The notes under the pieces: model-generated
Seen by the model: the letters and a program-made list of their open reading frames with translations, nothing else
What the model was told of the DNA's origin: nothing
Databases searched by the model: none
Program-made: the position numbers and the translations under genes
Part shown: piece after piece, positions 60,563-64,000 of the stretch
Numbering within the stretch: position 1 is the stretch's first letter
Layout: each line of letters starts with the position of its first letter
DNA from: Croceimicrobium sp965228705
GTDB taxonomy: Bacteria > Bacteroidota > Bacteroidia > Flavobacteriales > Schleiferiaceae
Assembly (NCBI RefSeq): GCF_965228705.1
Contig: NZ_OZ245832.1
Span: forward strand, 372,001 to 436,000
DNA length: 64,000 nucleotides
Direction: 5' to 3'

Positions 60563-61912
60563 ATGGCAGAAATCGAATTGATCATGCCCAAAATGGGCGA
60601 AAGTGTAGCCGAGGCAACCATCATCAAATGGTTAAAGGAAGAAGGCGACACAATCGAAGCGGAAGAGTCTGTACTGGAAATTGCAACCGATAAGGTAGAC
60701 AGTGAAGTACCAGCTCCAGAAGATGGGGTGCTTAAGAAGAAGCTCTTTAATGAGGATGATGTAGTGCAGGTAGGGCAGGTAATTGCCATTATCGAAACGG
60801 AAGGTGGTGCATCAGCGGCTCCTTCTGCTCCAGCATCTGAAGCGCCTACTCAAGAATCTGCTCCGGCTCCGGCCGCTGCTCAAGAAGCGGAAAAAATGGT
60901 GGCCAATGGTGTTGCTACTGCAGCAGTAGAGATTCCTCGCAGTGCCAATGGTAAATTCTTCTCCCCCTTAGTTCGCTCTATCGCCAAGGAGGAGAACGTA
61001 AGCCTGGAAGAACTCGAAAAATTGGATGGCAGTGGCTCTGAAGGTCGCGTAACTAAAGCGGATATTTTAGCCTATGTAGACAATCGCGGCTCTGCACCTG
61101 CAGCTAGTACTCCGGCGCCAGCCGCTAAAGCAGCCCCAAGTGCAGCCCCTGCGGCTAAGTCAGCTCCAGCTCCTAAGCCTGCTGCTCCGGTATCAATGGG
61201 CGCTAATGACGAAATTATTGAGATGGACCGCATGCGCAAGATGATTGCGGATCATATGGTGATGTCAAAACATACTTCTCCACACGTAACTTCCTTCGTG
61301 GAAGCGGATGTTACCAATCTGGTAAACTGGAGAAACAAAGTGAAGGGAGAATTCCTCAAGCGCGAAGGCGAAAAAATCACTTTTACCCCCCTTATCATTG
61401 AGGCCCTGGTGAAAGCGATTAAAGATTTCCCATTGATCAATGTGAGTGTTGATGGCACCAATATCATTAAGCGTGGAAATATCAATATTGGGATGGCAGC
61501 GGCTTTACCAAGCGGGAACTTGATTGTTCCGGTAATTAAGAATGCCGACAATTACAATTTGGTAGGCTTAACCAAGCAGGTGAATGATTTGGCCCGTCGT
61601 GCTCGCGAAAACAAATTAAGTCCCGATGAAATTTCTGGTGGCACCTATACTTTAACCAATGTTGGAACCTTTGGTAATGTATTAGGAACGCCTATCATCA
61701 ACCAGCCTCAGGTAGCGATTATGGCTGCTGGGGCCATCATTAAGAAACCAGCGGTGGTTGAAACTCCTGAAGGAGATATGATCGCCATTCGTCATAAAAT
61801 GTTCCTTAGTCATAGCTATGATCACCGCGTGGTAGATGGTGCTTTGGGAGGAATGTTTGTTCGTCGGGTAGCAGATTACCTCGAACAGTTCGATCCCAAC
61901 CGCGAATTTTAA
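60563..61912 (+). CDS. 2-oxoacid dehydrogenase E2 component (dihydrolipoamide acyltransferase)
   Basis: 449 residues: a lipoyl domain (1-77, with Lys in EIATDKVDSEVP), an Ala/Pro linker, an E3-binding domain (about 130-165, FFSPLVRSIAKEENVSLEEL), a second Ala/Pro linker, and the catalytic domain (about 205-449) with HKMFLSHSYDHRVVDGALGG. It transfers acyl groups from an E1 component to CoA; the E1/E3 genes are not in the window, so pyruvate, 2-oxoglutarate or branched-chain specificity is undetermined. Three bases separate it from the exonuclease gene. Confidence 0.95.
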   Translation: MAEIELIMPKMGESVAEATIIKWLKEEGDTIEAEESVLEIATDKVDSEVPAPEDGVLKKKLFNEDDVVQVGQVIAIIETEGGASAAPSAPASEAPTQESAPAPAAAQEAEKMVANGVATAAVEIPRSANGKFFSPLVRSIAKEENVSLEELEKLDGSGSEGRVTKADILAYVDNRGSAPAASTPAPAAKAAPSAAPAAKSAPAPKPAAPVSMGANDEIIEMDRMRKMIADHMVMSKHTSPHVTSFVEADVTNLVNWRNKVKGEFLKREGEKITFTPLIIEALVKAIKDFPLINVSVDGTNIIKRGNINIGMAAALPSGNLIVPVIKNADNYNLVGLTKQVNDLARRARENKLSPDEISGGTYTLTNVGTFGNVLGTPIINQPQVAIMAAGAIIKKPAVVETPEGDMIAIRHKMFLSHSYDHRVVDGALGGMFVRRVADYLEQFDPNREF

Positions 61913-61915
61913 ATT

Positions 61916-62683
61916 ATGGAACTAAGCCTCAAACGACCCATTTGCTTTTTTGATCTGGAAGCAACCGGAACCTCGGTAACCAAAGATCGAATTGTGGAGA
62001 TCAGTATTTTGAAGATCTACCCGAACGGAAACCGCGAAAGCCGTACCTGGCTGGTAAATCCGGAAATGCAAATGTCGGAGGAGGTAATTGCCATTCACGG
62101 TATTACAAATGAGAAGGTAGCGAATGAGCCTACCTTTAAGGAATTGGCGCACCGGGTTCTTGACATGATCAAGGACTCGGATCTCGCCGGTTACAACTCT
62201 AATAAATACGACATTCCCTTATTGGTAGAAGAGTTCCTTCGTGCGGATATCGATTTCGATATGGGGAAAAGAGTGGCTGTAGACGTGCAAAATATTTTCC
62301 ACAAGAAGGAGCAACGTACCTTAAGTGCGGCATATCAATTCTACTGCGGGAAGATATTGGAAAATGCCCATTCTGCTGAAGCAGATACCGAAGCTACTTA
62401 TGAAATCCTGAAAAGCCAGCTGGATCGCTACGAAGACCTGGAGAATGATATGGGCTTTTTGGCAGAATTTAGTAATCGCTTTAAAGCGGTAGACTTTGCT
62501 GGATTTATCATTTATAATGAGGAGGGAATAGAGTGCTTTAGCTTTGGTAAGTACCGAAATCAGCCCGTGGAACAAGTCCTGGAAAGGGATCCAGGCTATT
62601 ATGGTTGGGTACAAAACGCAGATTTCCCGCTTTATACCAAAAAGGTACTTACCTCCATTAAATTGCGAAAACTGCAGTCGTGA
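61916..62683 (+). CDS. DEDDh 3'-5' exonuclease, DnaQ-like
   Basis: 255 residues. ExoI CFFDLEATG (Asp13, Glu15), ExoII around YNSNKYDIPLL (Asp99), ExoIII HSAEADTEATYEIL (His152, Asp157), so DEDDh type. A C-terminal extension (about 200-255) with FSFGKYRNQPVEQVLERDPGYYGWV matches an accessory domain found in ExoX-like proteins. Probable proofreading or DNA repair activity. It overlaps the next gene by 4 bp (GTGA). Confidence 0.92.
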   Translation: MELSLKRPICFFDLEATGTSVTKDRIVEISILKIYPNGNRESRTWLVNPEMQMSEEVIAIHGITNEKVANEPTFKELAHRVLDMIKDSDLAGYNSNKYDIPLLVEEFLRADIDFDMGKRVAVDVQNIFHKKEQRTLSAAYQFYCGKILENAHSAEADTEATYEILKSQLDRYEDLENDMGFLAEFSNRFKAVDFAGFIIYNEEGIECFSFGKYRNQPVEQVLERDPGYYGWVQNADFPLYTKKVLTSIKLRKLQS

Positions 62684-63288
62684 AGATCATCTGTATTGGT
62701 CGGAATTATGCAGATCATGCCCGGGAATTAGCCAATCAAATTCCCGAAGAGCCGGTGATTTTCATGAAGCCCGACAGTGCAATTTTGCCCAAAGGCAATG
62801 CCTTCTTTATTCCAGACTTTAGTGAAAATGTGCAGCATGAGTTGGAGATCGTAATTCGCATTGATCGACTCGGAAAGCATATCGAAGAGCGCTTCGCCCA
62901 TCGCTATTATAATGACTTCACTTTAGGCCTGGATTTTACTGCCCGTGATTTGCAATCTGAGCTGAAATCGAAGGGTTTGCCATGGGAAAAAGCGAAGGCT
63001 TTTGATGGTTCTGCCTTCCTGGGACCCTGGAAAAAGGTAAAAGATTTCAATCTTTCTCAACTAAATTTTAGCCTGCAACGCAATGGCGAAATGGTGCAGG
63101 TCGGGAAGAGCAGTGATATGCTTTTTTCGATTGATAAATTGATTGCGGAAGTATCTAAGTACTTCACCCTCAAGATAGGAGATCTGATTTTCACCGGAAC
63201 TCCCTCCGGGGTTGGAGCGGTTCAACCGAACGATAATTTGGAACTTTTTTTAGAAGGGAAGCGTTTGGCTAGTCTGCGCGTTAAATAA
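62680..63288 (+). CDS. Fumarylacetoacetate hydrolase family protein
   Basis: 202 residues, FAH-fold core only. MKIICIGRNYADHARELAN start, PVIFMKPDSAI, HELEIVIRID, FTLGLDFTARDLQ and GDLIFTGTPSGVGAV. Members include acylpyruvases and oxaloacetate decarboxylases; the substrate is unassigned. The start is GTG at 62680, within the stop of the exonuclease gene (GTGA). No other catabolic genes are nearby. Confidence 0.92.
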   Translation: MKIICIGRNYADHARELANQIPEEPVIFMKPDSAILPKGNAFFIPDFSENVQHELEIVIRIDRLGKHIEERFAHRYYNDFTLGLDFTARDLQSELKSKGLPWEKAKAFDGSAFLGPWKKVKDFNLSQLNFSLQRNGEMVQVGKSSDMLFSIDKLIAEVSKYFTLKIGDLIFTGTPSGVGAVQPNDNLELFLEGKRLASLRVK

Positions 63289-63315
63289 AAAAAGGGCGCA
63301 AAGAATAATTACCAA

Positions 63316-63345
63316 ATTGTTAATCGTAGTGACTTATTATATTTG
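63316..63345 (+). promoter_or_regulatory. Bacteroidota-type promoter for the last gene
   Basis: ATTG (63316-63319), 18 nt, TATATTTG (63338-63345): exact -7 element and near-match -33. It ends 33 bp before the ATG at 63379. Confidence 0.75.
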
Positions 63346-63378
63346 TGCAACGTCAAAAACTGCACAAATACTACCTTT

Positions 63379-64000
63379 ATGAAGAAGTTGCTACTTCTCT
63401 TTTTTGGATTCCTGCTAAGTGCAAGCTTATCAGCCCAAATCGATACTCTATTTATTGAAACTTTTGACCCTGGAGATTCTATTACCACATTATCTCTCGG
63501 AACGGCAACCACAGTGTGGAAAGACACCAATAACGTCTCCATTAGTGGCAACCAATCTTATCATGGTAAGGTGCAGGCACCTGCCACTGGTTCGAATAGT
63601 TCAGAAGTGGTTTTCCGCACTAACTCATTTAGTACGGTTGGAAAGACTTTCGTCTTCTTAAACTTTTATCACATTGCCAAGATCAATCAGGTAAACTCTG
63701 GATTGATTCGTATTTCTACGGACAATGGTGCGACTTGGACTACTCTGAATAATAACAATGTAATTTACCTGGGAACAAGTAACTGGCGTTCTTCCTCGAA
63801 CTTCCAGGAGGCATCCTACAATATTCCCAACCAGGGTATAAACCATTGGTTTGCCGGTACGGATCCCCCCGTACAAAATTCTTGGTGGCAATCAGAGCGT
63901 TTCGATATTTCGAACCTTGCCATCGACGCAAACGGAAATGGTTATCCTAATGTGCAGATCGAATTTTCTTGTTTTGAAGTATTAAACCCTAACCTTACCG
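63379..64000 (+). CDS. Secreted surface protein, 3' end beyond window
   Basis: About 207 residues visible. A signal peptide (1-20, LSAQ) is followed by FIETFDPGDS, a beta-sandwich-like region with SGLIRISTDNGATWTTL (glycosidase/choice-of-anchor type) and WWQSERFDIS. Such starts usually belong to long T9SS-exported proteins; whether the sorting domain is present lies outside the window. No stop codon before 64000. It has its own strong promoter. Confidence 0.8.
   Translation, partial: MKKLLLLFFGFLLSASLSAQIDTLFIETFDPGDSITTLSLGTATTVWKDTNNVSISGNQSYHGKVQAPATGSNSSEVVFRTNSFSTVGKTFVFLNFYHIAKINQVNSGLIRISTDNGATWTTLNNNNVIYLGTSNWRSSSNFQEASYNIPNQGINHWFAGTDPPVQNSWWQSERFDISNLAIDANGNGYPNVQIEFSCFEVLNPNLT

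Overview
The window reads as a chromosomal segment of a member of the Bacteroidota, probably a marine-type Flavobacteriales relative. Reasons: C-terminal type IX secretion (T9SS) sorting domains, DUF4114/LruC lipoproteins, outer-membrane beta-barrel receptors with CarboxypepD-reg-like N-termini, LytTR two-component genes, -7 promoter elements of the form TAnnTTTG, and few Shine-Dalgarno-like sites. The family-level placement is inference. Genes are tightly packed, many joined by ATGA or TAATG overlaps.

Layout. 1-4019 (minus): a four-gene overlapping operon dapF, GNAT, seven-haem TPR cytochrome, mltG. 4124-8881: an HtrA protease, valS and a DUF1573 protein. 9010-13955: a DUF2975/XRE pair, a nucleoside deaminase, a run from an SRPBCC protein to a bestrophin-like channel, and rlmH. 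14113-17309: an ATP-grasp enzyme, a lipoprotein and a GAF histidine kinase. 17442-21825: two tandem paralogous DUF4114/LruC lipoproteins sharing an identical 24-bp sequence after their stop codons. 21909-22545: an FKBP-type PPIase and tRNA-Pro(GGG) with promoter and terminator.

22967-33637 is the accessory, defence-type region, next to the tRNA gene. It holds a type I restriction-modification operon whose hsdMS and hsdR are separated by four genes: an Abi_C-like protein, an unknown 94-residue protein, a GIY-YIG-like protein, and an unusual fusion of a RibD-like deaminase, a COG2865-type HATPase and a winged helix. Between that fusion gene and hsdR lies a compact array of repeated inverted sites (TAAAGGAC-N17-GTCCTTTA twice, 61 bp apart). 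The simplest reading, as inference, is that the fusion protein regulates hsdR through this array. An Mrr-type endonuclease lies just downstream. This region is the best candidate for an undescribed system.

34901-39702: a LytTR regulator/kinase pair divergent from an outer-membrane receptor and a PepSY protein. 40465-45690: a cobalamin-riboswitch-controlled operon (two T9SS surface proteins, a BtuB-like receptor, a DUF5074-like lipoprotein), preceded by a UmuD-like gene with no umuC in view. 46311-51330: lipoproteins, a GNAT, a cREC-like receiver, a PhyH-family oxygenase and a TlpA-like thioredoxin, interrupted by interspersed repeats. 51548-63288: mainly housekeeping genes (aminotransferase, murB, apbE, Na+/solute symporter, recR, a glycosyltransferase fusion, a 2-oxoacid dehydrogenase E2, a DEDDh exonuclease, an FAH hydrolase). 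The window ends inside a secreted protein gene.

Four intergenic loci (about 39.7-40.5, 48.3-48.8, 50.75 and 51.4 kb) carry related repeats: a 185-bp unit in four exactly spaced copies, and arrays of 7-bp units. A separate set of 23-bp palindromes lies at 46.2-46.35 kb.
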